Shown here: positions 1 through 10,602 of the stretch, one piece after another
Layout: every line of letters begins with the position of its first letter
How positions within the stretch are numbered: position 1 is the first letter of the stretch
Source: a virus
IMG/VR virus record: IMGVR_UViG_3300050119_000086
Coordinates: 1 to 45,753 of that record
Reading direction: 5' to 3' (one strand)
DNA length: 45,753 bases
The notes under the pieces: generated by a model
What the model was told of the DNA's origin: nothing
Seen by the model: only the letters and a program-made list of their open reading frames with translations
Database searches by the model: none
Translations under genes and position numbers: made by a program

Positions 1-1077
1 CAGATTATTGTTGTAAAAATTATACGTTCCTACGTATAGACAGTATTGAGAACCAACCCCGCCAGGACACCCGGCAGAAGGCGGTAGAGCGGCCCCCATG
101 TCTATGACGTTAGAGACATCCGTATCGTAAGATACGTTGTTCCACACGTTCGCCGTAGTTCCCTGAACGGGGGCGATCCACCAATTAACGACGCCCGAAG
201 CGAGATGGGCGCAGACATTGTTGTAAAAATTAAGTCCCTCGTCTACGTTATCCTCAAAACAGTTTGCATGGATGGACCCTGTGAAATCTGGCCCTATATT
301 CGTTATCAAGTTGTCATGGACGGATACAGGGCCATCAAGCACGATGCCGCCGCTCAAATTTTTGATGATATTGTTGTATACGATGCTTGGTCCGGTTGTC
401 ATTCCGGCGCAACCTGTTTTTCCGGAAACAACTGAATCGGTTCCATCCAGAACACTGTCATGCAGAGTAGTTCCTGTCGTACCGTTCGGAACTTGGGAAT
501 CGCCCTCTATGAATGCACAGTTTTCATCTGCTCCCGTGTAGGTGAATCCGTGCATGTAAAGATGGTCGTAAATTGCGCCAGTTCCACCAGTCTTAATCGC
601 GTCCAAATAGACAAGACCGTGCGTCGCATCGAAGTAACCACCAGTAAATTCAATATAGGACACATTCAATAGCAGGTTGTGGGCATCGAAGACATATCCA
701 CCGCTGACGGACACTCCACCTGCGTTCAGGATAGGTCGGTTCCATGCAGTCGAGCACCCTGTTACCGTGTTATCCCACCATGTCTGATCCAGACCACCAG
801 TATTTATTGCCGTAGTCTCCGCAACATACATAGGCACCCATGGAAGCGCAGCGGCAGGCCATGTTACGCACCCTTTAAGAATCCATTGGTCTGCGGTAGT
901 GGTTCCTGCGATAGTTGTACAGGTCGAAGCACATCCGACCATGCCGGGGGCATGCTTCAGAGGTAACAGTTTAGTCCCAGCATTCGTATCAAGACCATTA
1001 GTGTAGTCGATATAGTAGTTCGTGGCCCATAGAGGGGTTGCCGACAAGAAGAACAAACATAGTAGGACGTTCTTCAC
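1..1077 (-). CDS. Secreted right-handed beta-helix protein (fibre/lyase-like), 3' part beyond window
   Basis: The frame is open from a GTG at 1077 to the window edge (359 codons), so the C-terminus is missing. The GTG overlaps the stop of the upstream gene as GTGA. The N-terminus (MKNVLLCLFFLSATPLWA) is a Sec signal peptide with predicted cleavage after LWA. The mature protein begins TNYYIDYTNGLDTNAGT, an opening shared by many pectate-lyase-like parallel beta-helix proteins. Recurrent rung motifs such as NFYNNV, YNNIIKNLSGG and WNNVSYD follow. It is the last of five consecutive signal-peptide proteins coupled to the phage tail operon. A surface-glycan-binding or depolymerase role is inferred from fold type only; catalytic residues cannot be assigned. 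Confidence 0.75.
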   Translation of the reverse strand, partial: MKNVLLCLFFLSATPLWATNYYIDYTNGLDTNAGTKLLPLKHAPGMVGCASTCTTIAGTTTADQWILKGCVTWPAAALPWVPMYVAETTAINTGGLDQTWWDNTVTGCSTAWNRPILNAGGVSVSGGYVFDAHNLLLNVSYIEFTGGYFDATHGLVYLDAIKTGGTGAIYDHLYMHGFTYTGADENCAFIEGDSQVPNGTTGTTLHDSVLDGTDSVVSGKTGCAGMTTGPSIVYNNIIKNLSGGIVLDGPVSVHDNLITNIGPDFTGSIHANCFEDNVDEGLNFYNNVCAHLASGVVNWWIAPVQGTTANVWNNVSYDTDVSNVIDMGAALPPSAGCPGGVGSQYCLYVGTYNFYNNNL

Positions 1078-1829
1078 GGCGACACCTTAAACGCAGAGAA
1101 TGCCATGCTACCTTCTGCGGATGAAGACGCTGTGGCTGTACAGTCATAGGTTCCTATAGACGAAACTATATTAGTAATCATCGAAATGCTGGAAGTACTT
1201 GCCGAGCTAGCGTTGTCGAGTTGTTTTGTCCATCCGGAAGTTCCTGTAAAAGTTATGGTGGACGAGCCATCCACATCGGCCGAACAAATAAGCACATCGT
1301 TAGCATGGGCCGTTGTCGCCATGCCGCTGACCCAGGAAGTAGTCGCACCGAATCCGGTCTGGGCTGCATGGGTATCAAGTACAGAAGTGGTGTTCATCCC
1401 CGAAAGCTCGATTACGTTGACAGCCATTGGATTGCCGCATGCTCCGCAGTTACCGGTTACGCTTGTGACTCCGGCCCCGATGTTCGCGAAATAATCCATC
1501 CGGCAGTAACGGTTAGAACTATTCGTGCAGGCTGTGTTGTAAACGTTGGAATAAGTATTTGATCCGCTGTCTGTTGTGAGCGTGAGTTGGTTGGTTGGTC
1601 CTGTATCCCCGAAGACATCTACTACAAGAAGATCCCCTGCGAGCGTTGCGGTGATAACGCAGTTCGCGTTTCCATTTCCGGCGCATTTAACCGATTGAAC
1701 GATAGCCGCTCCACTGCCGCTTCCCGGATTAAGCGTAACCGATCCATTTAATGTCGCCGGTCCTACGACAGTCACCTGCCCATAGCAGAGCGGCGCGGCG
1801 AGAAGTAATAAGGCTACTAGTGTTCTCAT
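1074..1829 (-). CDS. Secreted beta-rich fibre-associated protein, paralogue of the next upstream gene
   Basis: A 251-residue protein with a signal peptide (MRTLVALLLLAAPLCYG, cleavage before Q). The mature part is rich in Ser, Thr, Gly and Ala, with several Cys pairs (CAGNGNANC, CGACG). Its pattern (a leader with C-N-C spacing, then LAGDLLVVDVFGD, a TDS-NTYSN turn and NVIELSGM) parallels the adjacent gene at 1843-2592, so the two look like a tandem duplication of one beta-sandwich domain. No enzymatic motif was recognised. It is co-directional with the tail genes, 13 bases after the preceding stop. An adhesin or fibre accessory role is inferred. Confidence 0.7.
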   Translation of the reverse strand: MRTLVALLLLAAPLCYGQVTVVGPATLNGSVTLNPGSGSGAAIVQSVKCAGNGNANCVITATLAGDLLVVDVFGDTGPTNQLTLTTDSGSNTYSNVYNTACTNSSNRYCRMDYFANIGAGVTSVTGNCGACGNPMAVNVIELSGMNTTSVLDTHAAQTGFGATTSWVSGMATTAHANDVLICSADVDGSSTITFTGTSGWTKQLDNASSASTSSISMITNIVSSIGTYDCTATASSSAEGSMAFSAFKVSP

Positions 1830-1842
1830 TTAGTTAACCACC

Positions 1843-2592
1843 TCATGGTCCTGGAGCGAAGGCTCCTACTTGTTGCCCATAAACTGCCGAAGCTGTCGGT
1901 TTAATAGCGACGGTCCCCGTGGCAAAGTATCCCGTGACGCTTCCATTCGTTATTGTAGGGGTAATTGATCCATGAGTGCTTTGTACTTGTCCCTGGATCG
2001 CCGCTCCGTACGTGCTCGATTGAACCAATATGGTACCCGTGCCGGCCGTGTAAGTAGCACCCGCTTGAGCCGTGTCTTCAAAATCAGAGAGGATAAAATC
2101 TCCATTCGTTGCGGTTGTTATATTGGCGGCGTTGATCGTGCTTCCAGACGTAATCGCACCAATGTTTGCCGTTGCGTGTCCATCAAGCGTGTTAGGAGAG
2201 CCAGATATTTCCACTGCTAGGATTGTTATTGAATTGTTGGTAGTCGTGTTGATCGTAGGAACGCACGCTGCCGTGGCCGATGCAGATCCCCATCCGTGAA
2301 GCATGGTGCCCTTGCTCGTTACGACGACTTGCGTATCTGTGGTGAACGTCACGTCAGCGCAGTTCGTGAAAGTAATGGTGGTACTTGTTCCATACACAGA
2401 AGCACTTACGAAAACGAAATGGCCGGCGGTGACGTTTGAACCAAAGGTACAGGTGGCTGAGGCACCGAACGAATTTGACCCGTGGCAACTCTGCACGCAG
2501 GTAAAAGCTCCGTATGCTGTATTGCTGCATTGAGCGATAACTGGAATGCAGAACATGAAAAACAACAGGAGCGTTCTTTTTAGGTGTCTCAT
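1843..2592 (-). CDS. Secreted beta-rich fibre-associated protein (tandem paralogue)
   Basis: A 249-residue protein beginning with a basic signal peptide (MRHLKRTLLLFFMFCIPVIA, cleavage before QCS). The start ATG overlaps the stop of the upstream gene by four bases (ATGA). The mature domain has Cys-bounded beta motifs (CVQSCHG, CTFGSNVTAGHFVFV) and a VEISGSPNTLDGHA segment that corresponds to IELSGMNTTSVLDTHA in the following gene, which is why I call them paralogues. There is no recognised catalytic signature. Its position within a run of fibre-like genes suggests host-surface interaction; this is inference. Confidence 0.7.
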   Translation of the reverse strand: MRHLKRTLLLFFMFCIPVIAQCSNTAYGAFTCVQSCHGSNSFGASATCTFGSNVTAGHFVFVSASVYGTSTTITFTNCADVTFTTDTQVVVTSKGTMLHGWGSASATAACVPTINTTTNNSITILAVEISGSPNTLDGHATANIGAITSGSTINAANITTATNGDFILSDFEDTAQAGATYTAGTGTILVQSSTYGAAIQGQVQSTHGSITPTITNGSVTGYFATGTVAIKPTASAVYGQQVGAFAPGP

Positions 2593-4790
2593 CGCGTGAC
2601 TCTACACTCAACGGAAAGAGCGCTTGGCGTGATGCTGGAGCCTGTGTTGTTTATTTGATAGACGTTGATCGTGTTGGATGATGGATACGGAATGATAGTC
2701 AGCATCGCGCCTGCTGCATAACCTGTTGTACTCGTAGGATCGCCCTCAAATCCACAGCTAATAACGTCGAATGGAGAAGAAGTTGCTACCCCCGTGCAGG
2801 TTCCTGTCGCTGCCGTCCCTTTCGCTCCCGAAGAAATTGCGCTCGTCCCCAAGGCTATCGAAACTTTACAGACCGTCTCTCCGGCTACAAAACCCGAGGA
2901 CGAATCTGTATAGACACCCGCAGCAGTAACTGGCACGGCCAGTGTTTCAGCGCTGGAAGTTAATCTACGCTTATATGAGGAACCATCCGGTTGAGTGTTT
3001 ATATATTCCGATATGGATGTAGCCGCTCTTGTACAAAGACCATTTGCCCCATCTTCGCAGATCGCACCATCGCCAAGGTTCGATGCTGGGCGATGGCTAG
3101 CTGTTGCAACCGTAGCCTGATAGCTTCCGTCAATCATCGTGATGATGTCGAGATTAGTAGATGCGGGGTTCTTGTCCCCAAGGTTAAGTACGCCCTTGAT
3201 GTTGCTCACCAGAGTTCCAAAATCCACCTGTGAAGGCATCAGCAATGCAGGCCAGTAGTTCGCAGTCCCGTTCAATCCTATTGAATTGTCCGCGATTGGG
3301 GAATAAGGAAAAATGTTGGCAGTAGTGCTCTTGTACCCTCCGAAATAGGTCACGTTCTTGATAGCCTGATTGAAAGAATTTACGCTGACATCCATTCCTA
3401 TCGTATCGGTTATGAGAGTTGCTGGGGACGTGGCCGAGCCCTCGTTTCCTGTAGCGGGTACGGATAGGACTCTCGCTCCTGGCCACAATGCAAGAAACGG
3501 ATAATAATTCGTGTTTGCAGGAACGGTGTAGGACGTCAAGGAGCCAGTCGGGACCGTATCTATGAACGTGCAGACATTGGTTCCGCAGGTCGCCTGAGTA
3601 TATCCGGTGGTTACCGCAATGTTGGCCGTGCCGCTGGGAGACACATAATCGCCTCCCGCAGTGGCTGTCAGGCGTATAAGAGCATAGGTGGTGGCAGTAC
3701 CGATCTTTGGCCACACGACATTTATAGAGTTTGTTCCGCTCAGTGTGGCATTACCTGCGCTTGCATATCCTGCACCCAAAGGAACGCTGCTGTTTCCGCT
3801 CAGGGTAGCCACAACCCAGTATTGATATAGAGTCGTGCCGGCAGTTCCGTTTGTCGTGAAATTCGGATAGCCTCCGCCGGTCTCTGGATTGGTATCGACG
3901 AGCCGTCCACCCTGCATAAGTATGTCCGCTTGGGATATATTCCCGAAAGGATTCGTGCATCCGCCTTCTCGGTATACATTCGTCAGCGTTACTGCCCCCT
4001 GCCCACCAACAGCGTTCGCTAGGATGGCATATTGAGAATAGGATTGAATAACCGTGTCTTCGACGCTGAGTGAGTTTCCACCGGCCCACAAGATCCCATT
4101 CCCACTGCACTGCATAGACAGATTCGATTTTGACACGTAGCCCACTGGAGCGTTGCTTCCTCCCAATCCACGAATAGCAGCTCCTACGAACGTCGATGTC
4201 TTGGTGATAACAGCGTTGTTCCCGCCGTTCGTGTCGATCCCTTTCATCTGTGCGGCTTGGTCATTGTCGATCTGAATGCCATAGTCGAATGTATAGGTAC
4301 TACTTGCGACGAATGAAATGTCCTCAATTTTAGAAACCTGCCCGTTGTCCTCGATGGCAGCAAAGCGTGTGCCTGCCGTTCCACTAGAAGGAGAAAAGGC
4401 GAATCCCTTAAAAGAAATATCGGTGTACATGCTCGCCGTGCCTGAATTGTTCAGAAACACACAAGCACTGCCTGTAACCGTGCATGTAAAAACGGCTCCA
4501 TAACCGGTCACTTCGATGTTGCTTTCGTTAACTAGAATTTCGGATGAGATCGTATACGCACCGGGAGGCACTATAACTTTTCCGTTCGGCCCTGCTGCCG
4601 TGATGGCCGCATTTATCCCGGCACTCGTTAGGGGATACGTATTACCGTCAACCAGGACGATGTTGTTGATATTTGTGGTGGTGACTTTTCCGAACTGGTA
4701 GTTCTGCGCGTGAACCGTTTGAACGCGTGCGACCTCTATCCCTACAAATATAAGTACAGCGATATAGATAAGAGCAAGTTCTCTTCGCAT
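2589..4790 (-). CDS. Secreted pectate-lyase-like beta-helix tail-fibre-type protein
   Basis: A 733-residue protein with a signal peptide over roughly residues 1-28 (hydrophobic core LALIYIAVLIFVGI, predicted cleavage after VHA). Residues about 45-330 look like a pectate-lyase-3-type beta-helix: an AGINAAITAAGPNGKVIVPPG opening, then NNSG, NGGN and GGN turns. The middle is low-complexity Gly/Thr/Ser with a fibronectin-like LIRLTATAGGDY stretch. The C-terminus (about 640-733) has Cys residues and beta strands typical of fibre tips. The ATG lies one base after the preceding TAA, so it is translationally coupled to the giant fibre gene. Depolymerase activity is possible but no catalytic residues are assigned. 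Confidence 0.75.
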   Translation of the reverse strand: MRRELALIYIAVLIFVGIEVARVQTVHAQNYQFGKVTTTNINNIVLVDGNTYPLTSAGINAAITAAGPNGKVIVPPGAYTISSEILVNESNIEVTGYGAVFTCTVTGSACVFLNNSGTASMYTDISFKGFAFSPSSGTAGTRFAAIEDNGQVSKIEDISFVASSTYTFDYGIQIDNDQAAQMKGIDTNGGNNAVITKTSTFVGAAIRGLGGSNAPVGYVSKSNLSMQCSGNGILWAGGNSLSVEDTVIQSYSQYAILANAVGGQGAVTLTNVYREGGCTNPFGNISQADILMQGGRLVDTNPETGGGYPNFTTNGTAGTTLYQYWVVATLSGNSSVPLGAGYASAGNATLSGTNSINVVWPKIGTATTYALIRLTATAGGDYVSPSGTANIAVTTGYTQATCGTNVCTFIDTVPTGSLTSYTVPANTNYYPFLALWPGARVLSVPATGNEGSATSPATLITDTIGMDVSVNSFNQAIKNVTYFGGYKSTTANIFPYSPIADNSIGLNGTANYWPALLMPSQVDFGTLVSNIKGVLNLGDKNPASTNLDIITMIDGSYQATVATASHRPASNLGDGAICEDGANGLCTRAATSISEYINTQPDGSSYKRRLTSSAETLAVPVTAAGVYTDSSSGFVAGETVCKVSIALGTSAISSGAKGTAATGTCTGVATSSPFDVISCGFEGDPTSTTGYAAGAMLTIIPYPSSNTINVYQINNTGSSITPSALSVECRVTR

Positions 4791-4791
4791 C

Positions 4792-7700
4792 TTAGTTCAC
4801 CACCAGATAGCTGTAACACGCTGGATTTGTTATCGGTGCCGCGGGCACCGTGATCGTGAAACTTGTGCCTCCCGTACGCGCGGTGACGGACGGAAGCGCT
4901 GCGGTCGTGTTGCAGGTGACTCCCAACTTAGTTCCCAACGAAGAATCGTACTGGATCGCAAGTTGCGAATTCGCGGACACTCCGGTAGTATCCACGACAA
5001 CTGAAGTAGCTGCTGCCGCCACGACGACGGACCCCGCCGTTGCGGAACCGCAGACCGCGGGAGACGCGCTGCTGGTGCAATTCCCCGAGAAGCCGGTAAC
5101 ACTACCCCACGTCATGGGCGATGATCCGCCGCCGCCAGATAAAAGAGCTTGTCCAGCGGTTCCTGCCGTGGTCGGAAAGTTGAAATTATAAGTTCCTGCC
5201 GCCGCTTGAGTCAGGAATGTGATAGCTCCAGAGGATGAGCCTCCAGCACATTGATATCCGCCACTCGCAACCGTACATCCAGCACCAATGGAAAGTGTTT
5301 CGGAAGTACTTACCGTGGTTCCATTATCCGTAATGCTTGAATTAGTCGGCGCTCCCCCTGCTCCACCGCCCTTAACCAAGATATTCGTATTCAGGATTCC
5401 GGAGCTTGTCAGTACCGTGATACTGCTGAAGTAGGGGACACCACCGGATATGGTGGTTCCCGCTACAGCCTGCGGGAAACTGATACCCCCGCCTCCTGCA
5501 AAACAGTTCACCGCTGAATTGAAGATCACGTCGCCACCGGAATCCTGGCAGAGCGCACCGGTGATGGTCCCGGTCGTCTGTAGTCCGGTAGCGATCACAT
5601 GGGCACTGAAAGTCTGGGCTGCGCTGAATGTCTGGGCCAAGTTCAGCTCGGCAATAGTTCCGGTATTAGCCGGGAACGTGGCCGTGTTCGTCCCGGCCAC
5701 AGCGGGGACGGAAAAAGTAAGCGTTCCGCTTGTCGAGCCCCCTGCGCACATATACCCGCCACTCGCGCATGGCGGCCCACCGGAGCCTACGATTAAATCT
5801 CCCGAAGAGTCGGACTTCGGTCCCAGAGTACCGAGCGTCGTGGCTGTTCCGGATGCGGTGTATCCCGCGAGCGTGTACTGAGGCTCGGCTGTGATCGTAC
5901 CGCTGCCGCCGCCGCCGCTTCTGACGATTCCAAAGTAGTTCGTGTTATCCGAATAAAGCGATACGCATTGGCCCGTCGTGAGCGCAAGCGATGATGCTCC
6001 GCCCGTGTATCCGGTGCCCGTGGAATAGCTGATCGTCGAAGTAGCAGGCGTGATCGTCGCCGTGCCCGCGCCGATGTTGCAGGACGCGTTCACCCAATTC
6101 GAAGCGAAGCCCGTTGAGCCAGCCTGCGGCAGCGTCACCGCGATGGAAGAGGCATTACTGAAAGTCACATAGGTAGCACGGTCGGCCCAGGTATTAGCGG
6201 CTCCGTAGGTATAGCTCGTGCCAGTCTGCGAATTCGGGGGGACACCCGGAAGAGATGCGGTCGGCGCGACAAGGGCACCCCCGGTGATGTTCATCGTATA
6301 TTGGTAAATCCCGTTCGCTACTGCGGGGCAGATACTTCCGAGTGTGGATGTTGTGGCCCAATCCGGAAGACAATATTGCGTGCCCGTTCCCGGCCCGCTG
6401 CCTGCGTTTGCAAGCACGAACGCATCGGTTGCCAGTTTTGTGGTGCTATCGCCAGTTGTCTGCGTGGTCGCCGTGGTTCCGTTTGGCAATGCAGGAGTGC
6501 CCGAAAGGTTCGCCGCTGTCCCCGTCGTGTTCTGATTGAACGTCGGGAAGCTCGTCATGTTCGCCGCGCTAATCGTCGGCGCCGTCTGGTAGCTTGGCGC
6601 GCCGGCCCCTCCCGCAGCAGGTCCAGCGAACACGGAATTCTGAGCGGCATTTGTCAGCGAAAAGGAAAGTGCCGGAGTGCTGGTTGCCGTGGCTACGCTT
6701 GTCGTAAAGAGTGGCGAGAGAGTGCCGGCGCTGAAATTTGTAACTGAGCCAGTTCCCGTAGGGATCGCGCACGCTCCAGCGCCATTGAGATAGCTCGATG
6801 AATTGCACGTGCCAGTCCAGAGACCGTAAATTGTAGATGAAGTGATCGAAGCTGTCGTGACCGCGGTAAGCTGTCCCGCCGCGTTGTAGGTAATCACGGG
6901 CACCGAGGTCGCGCTGCCAGTCGGACCAGCGGCGGTGATTACTCCGCCTTCCGCTACTTGGTTCGTAGCGGTTCCGAACGTAGGAGTTACAGTCCCGGCC
7001 GTCACGCTTAATCCTGTCCCTACTTCCATAACTCCTAGCGCCCCCGTTGTGGCTGTTGGGAGATAAGTGGCCGCTACGGTGCCGCTGGTTATCTGAGAAC
7101 CGGCAAATGCTAGACTGCTGACTGCTTCATTTCCGAGAGTCCCGCCATTGTTGTAGAGCACATAGGCTGTCGTGCCGGAAGCTACGGTTGTCGTTCCTAC
7201 GGTGATCGTCCCTGCCGATGCGCTGATCGTGCAAGTAGAACCTAGCGTGCAAGTCTGCCCGTTGACCGTCGTGGCCGCATTCGCAAGCGCAGAATTTGGA
7301 ACAGCCTCATAGGTGATTGTATTGGTGCCGGTAACGACTGGAACCGTGTTGGTCGATGGTCCCGAAGGAAAGCTGACTCCATTCACCGCTGCAACGGTCG
7401 GTGTCGCGGTCGTTACGGTTGTAAGCTGACCTGCGGCATTGTATGTAATGACCGGGATAGCAGTAGCACTGCCCGTTGGACCTGCTGCGGTGATGGTGCC
7501 GCCTAGCACCACATCGCCGGATGCCGTTCCCGTTGCAAGAGAGGTCGTCCATGCCGATCCGTTCGATACGGCGATTCCCGAGCCGGGATAGACCTGAGAA
7601 GTTAAGCAAGTGGAGCATCCGATTGCTCCTGCCGCGCTGATGGTTACTGGCGAGGTCCCGCTAAGCCCTGCGGTGCCTACTGAAGCGATGGGGATCGCGG

Positions 7701-10596
7701 CCGGTATCTGGGCAACCGGGACAGTCCCCGAGTTTATCTCAGACCCCGCAATGCTCTTGTTCGTGAGCGTCTGCGTGTCGGTGGTGCCAACAATCGTTCC
7801 CACGGGCGCCGCGACCGAGGATGTGAGAGTGGTAGAGCTTCCCGCGATGGGTATTTGCCCGGTGGTCAGGCCCGATATGCCGCTAGACCCGCCGGACCCA
7901 TTTGAGGCCGCCGTAATCGAACCGTCTGCAGCGACCGTTAGGTTCGTGTTCGTGTAGCTTCCGGGTGTGACTGCGGTCGAAGCGATGTTTGCGTGGGGCA
8001 GCAGGCCGGTCACAATCGTTGATCCGCCAGCCAAGTTGATCGCGCCTACCGTGATGTCTGCGCCACCGTTCCCCAGAACGGGAATCCCTGCCGTGAGTGC
8101 CCCGGCTGTATGCGTCACGGTTCCAGTGGACGTTCCGCAGGTTATCTCTGGAGGAAATATGTCTACTGGATAGATTCCGGCCGCGACATTTGTTTCTAGT
8201 ACGCGCCCCACAACCTGCCCCCCAGAGGTTGGACATGTAGCAGAACCAGAATCGCGTCCTTCACCGTCCGCTATGATGCTGATTTGAATATAATCACCGG
8301 CCGTCGTTGGCCCATCTATGCCCAATGAACCCTTAAATGCCGACTGAATCGTAGCGTTTCCGGTGATGCCAGCACCCGCCACAACAATACCGACAGCTCC
8401 TCCTAGGGCACCTGCTGGCGTTATTACGGCAGTCGAAGGAGCACCGGTCAGAGATGCGAGCTTGTATATCGCCGTCCCGGTTGTAGCCGCATTTGCTATC
8501 GCAAAAAAGCTCTCCGGACAGCCGGTGATCGTCAATGTTCCGGCACTCGTAGCGCAAACCGGAGCTGCTACAGTACTCCCAAGAGTTGGCAGTTGGAGAC
8601 CGGCAGGCTTGAGACGCATCTGCTCAACGCAGGGAGCGGTGGTAGCCGAGATGCACCAGTATTGCTCGGCATCGGAAGAGCCGACATATTCAACGCCCCA
8701 GGCGGCAGTAGCATTGAACGACTGAAAGAAAATGTTAGGACCTAGACCATTCACGTTGTTGTTCTGCTGATATAGAAATAGTCCGCTGGGTAGAACAGCG
8801 GCCGGGTTGTAAGCTCGCGGGTCGTCGAAGGTCCATTTTATGACGGGAGGAGTGGTGTTCTCCACCGAGGTTGCGTCCTGCGTCAGCGTGTTTACGAATG
8901 CTCCCGCAATGGAGTCGGTAGAATAAGCGCCGTTAACCGAAACTTGTCCCGAATAGTAGACGGAAGCTCCGCTTGCCACGGCGAAGCGCGTAAAATTGGC
9001 GGAGCATCCCGTGCATTCATTCGACCATAGTAGGTTGGAATTAGCATAGAAGGACACGTCCGCAAAATTAAATAGCGTGGAGCCGGCGGTCATATTGGAG
9101 GAACCTTCCCAATCGTTGCCGCTGATGAACGGCGATCCGCTTGAACCGTTTTCAGCGTCAAATCCGTACTGGCTCGGACCCACGGTCATTCGGATCGAGT
9201 ACATGGAATTGTATTCGTATGAGCTGCTCCCGCCGCCAACTGTCATACGAATCCCTTTCGTGTTGCCGTCCTGCACGGGGCCACCAGTGCTTCCGTGGAT
9301 GCCGAACTCCAGGTGGAAAAGGGTATTGCGCTCGAACCAGCCGTTCGTATTGTTCAGCCAGAGCGCCGTGCCCCCGTTGGCTCCTGTCCCTTGGAAGTTG
9401 TCGAAGTCTAGATCGCTGAATATTCCTCCGACGCGGTCTCCTCCCTCCATGCCAACTTGGTTGGGATAGGAGGCGGATGTTCCCTGGCCCACGAGAGTGA
9501 ACCCGGAGATCGTTCCTGCGGGGGATATCACGAATGGGTTCACCCGCGTATCCCAGCAGGGACCGTTGACTTGGCAATTTATGAACAGGGACTGAGCTCC
9601 AGGACCGATAACGCTCACGTAGGGACTGTTGATTACGACTTCCGTGGTCTGCGTTACCGAGTAACCCGCGCATCCCGCGAAGCTGATTACGCCGTTCGCA
9701 TAGCCTCCAGTAGTAGGGAGGCTCGCGTATGCGGCGTTGAGCCACGCGCCAATGTCCGATCCGGCCCAGTTCGCTACGTTCGCGCAGTCCACCTGCCGTA
9801 CCGTCTCGAACGAAGGAATTGTTTCGTTTCCGGTGGCAACAGTGTAGGTGTGGCGCGGGTCTCCCGCGATGCCTGCTGAACCTCCGTAGGCAATCTCAGT
9901 GCTGGACACGCCTCCGAGCAGAAAGGATTCCCATGCTGAGCCGTTATAGAACTGCGGAACTTCTGAAACATTAGAGATATCTCCGGCAACCGGCACCGTG
10001 GGCGCCGCGCCCGCTGGAAGATTGAATCCGGCGGAACTCGTCGTGCTTGCGGCCGTCGTGGCCTTTCCAGGGAAAACAAACGGACTGCAGATCGAAAGCG
10101 CTGGCGTCGTGCTAGGACTCGCTACGCAAATCTGAGAGCTCGCTCCAGTGACATCGGTGACGGTTCCGCTTGCGCTGCCCGCCGCCGTTGCGCGCCCCGC
10201 TTCGGTCCACACGGAACCGATCAGTGTCAGCGTGATCGATATGGCACCCCCTGAATTGCAGGTGAAAGGAGACGCCAGTGCGATGTTCGCGGAGTATGAA
10301 GAAAGCGCGGTAAACGTATCTCCCGACGCACAGATTATTCGAATCGTCTGGCCCGTAAATCCGTTTAAGAAATTGGTGATGATCGTCGCTGTGGTATTCG
10401 CAGTAATGTAGTTCGCGGGAGGCCCGCTCGTTGGCGTCGATCCGACGGTAGGCGTCGTTCCGGCCTGGAGAGTTACATAGCCCCCATTGCAAGGAATATT
10501 CGATGCGCAGTAGAAGTTCGTCGTTTGTGCCTTTACGGCTCCTGACATGAGAAGAAGAGCCAGTAATGGGAAGAAAACTTTAGTTATATTTTTCAT
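4792..10596 (-). CDS. Giant tail-fibre protein (1934 aa) with N-terminal signal peptide
   Basis: The protein starts with a convincing signal peptide ([23 protein letters not shown], cleavage before Q). Residues about 260-640 form a beta-helix, starting near [20 protein letters not shown]. The rest is Gly/Thr/Ser/Ala-rich fibre shaft with hallmark phage-fibre motifs: [14 protein letters not shown] near residue 945, [10 protein letters not shown] twice near 1054 and 1237, and [12 protein letters not shown] near 1389. Two CAGG(S/T)-type repeats lie near the C-terminus. Paired cysteines recur (CTLGSTC, CSTC). The start is six bases after the stop of the true tail-fibre gene. Fibre motifs and a Sec signal in one reading frame are unusual, because tails normally assemble in the cytoplasm. 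Confidence 0.85.
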   Translation of the reverse strand: MKNITKVFFPLLALLLMSGAVKAQTTNFYCASNIPCNGGYVTLQAGTTPTVGSTPTSGPPANYITANTTATIITNFLNGFTGQTIRIICASGDTFTALSSYSANIALASPFTCNSGGAISITLTLIGSVWTEAGRATAAGSASGTVTDVTGASSQICVASPSTTPALSICSPFVFPGKATTAASTTSSAGFNLPAGAAPTVPVAGDISNVSEVPQFYNGSAWESFLLGGVSSTEIAYGGSAGIAGDPRHTYTVATGNETIPSFETVRQVDCANVANWAGSDIGAWLNAAYASLPTTGGYANGVISFAGCAGYSVTQTTEVVINSPYVSVIGPGAQSLFINCQVNGPCWDTRVNPFVISPAGTISGFTLVGQGTSASYPNQVGMEGGDRVGGIFSDLDFDNFQGTGANGGTALWLNNTNGWFERNTLFHLEFGIHGSTGGPVQDGNTKGIRMTVGGGSSSYEYNSMYSIRMTVGPSQYGFDAENGSSGSPFISGNDWEGSSNMTAGSTLFNFADVSFYANSNLLWSNECTGCSANFTRFAVASGASVYYSGQVSVNGAYSTDSIAGAFVNTLTQDATSVENTTPPVIKWTFDDPRAYNPAAVLPSGLFLYQQNNNVNGLGPNIFFQSFNATAAWGVEYVGSSDAEQYWCISATTAPCVEQMRLKPAGLQLPTLGSTVAAPVCATSAGTLTITGCPESFFAIANAATTGTAIYKLASLTGAPSTAVITPAGALGGAVGIVVAGAGITGNATIQSAFKGSLGIDGPTTAGDYIQISIIADGEGRDSGSATCPTSGGQVVGRVLETNVAAGIYPVDIFPPEITCGTSTGTVTHTAGALTAGIPVLGNGGADITVGAINLAGGSTIVTGLLPHANIASTAVTPGSYTNTNLTVAADGSITAASNGSGGSSGISGLTTGQIPIAGSSTTLTSSVAAPVGTIVGTTDTQTLTNKSIAGSEINSGTVPVAQIPAAIPIASVGTAGLSGTSPVTISAAGAIGCSTCLTSQVYPGSGIAVSNGSAWTTSLATGTASGDVVLGGTITAAGPTGSATAIPVITYNAAGQLTTVTTATPTVAAVNGVSFPSGPSTNTVPVVTGTNTITYEAVPNSALANAATTVNGQTCTLGSTCTISASAGTITVGTTTVASGTTAYVLYNNGGTLGNEAVSSLAFAGSQITSGTVAATYLPTATTGALGVMEVGTGLSVTAGTVTPTFGTATNQVAEGGVITAAGPTGSATSVPVITYNAAGQLTAVTTASITSSTIYGLWTGTCNSSSYLNGAGACAIPTGTGSVTNFSAGTLSPLFTTSVATATSTPALSFSLTNAAQNSVFAGPAAGGAGAPSYQTAPTISAANMTSFPTFNQNTTGTAANLSGTPALPNGTTATTQTTGDSTTKLATDAFVLANAGSGPGTGTQYCLPDWATTSTLGSICPAVANGIYQYTMNITGGALVAPTASLPGVPPNSQTGTSYTYGAANTWADRATYVTFSNASSIAVTLPQAGSTGFASNWVNASCNIGAGTATITPATSTISYSTGTGYTGGASSLALTTGQCVSLYSDNTNYFGIVRSGGGGSGTITAEPQYTLAGYTASGTATTLGTLGPKSDSSGDLIVGSGGPPCASGGYMCAGGSTSGTLTFSVPAVAGTNTATFPANTGTIAELNLAQTFSAAQTFSAHVIATGLQTTGTITGALCQDSGGDVIFNSAVNCFAGGGGISFPQAVAGTTISGGVPYFSSITVLTSSGILNTNILVKGGGAGGAPTNSSITDNGTTVSTSETLSIGAGCTVASGGYQCAGGSSSGAITFLTQAAAGTYNFNFPTTAGTAGQALLSGGGGSSPMTWGSVTGFSGNCTSSASPAVCGSATAGSVVVAAAATSVVVDTTGVSANSQLAIQYDSSLGTKLGVTCNTTAALPSVTARTGGTSFTITVPAAPITNPACYSYLVVN

Positions 10597-10602
10597 AAGT
10601 CG

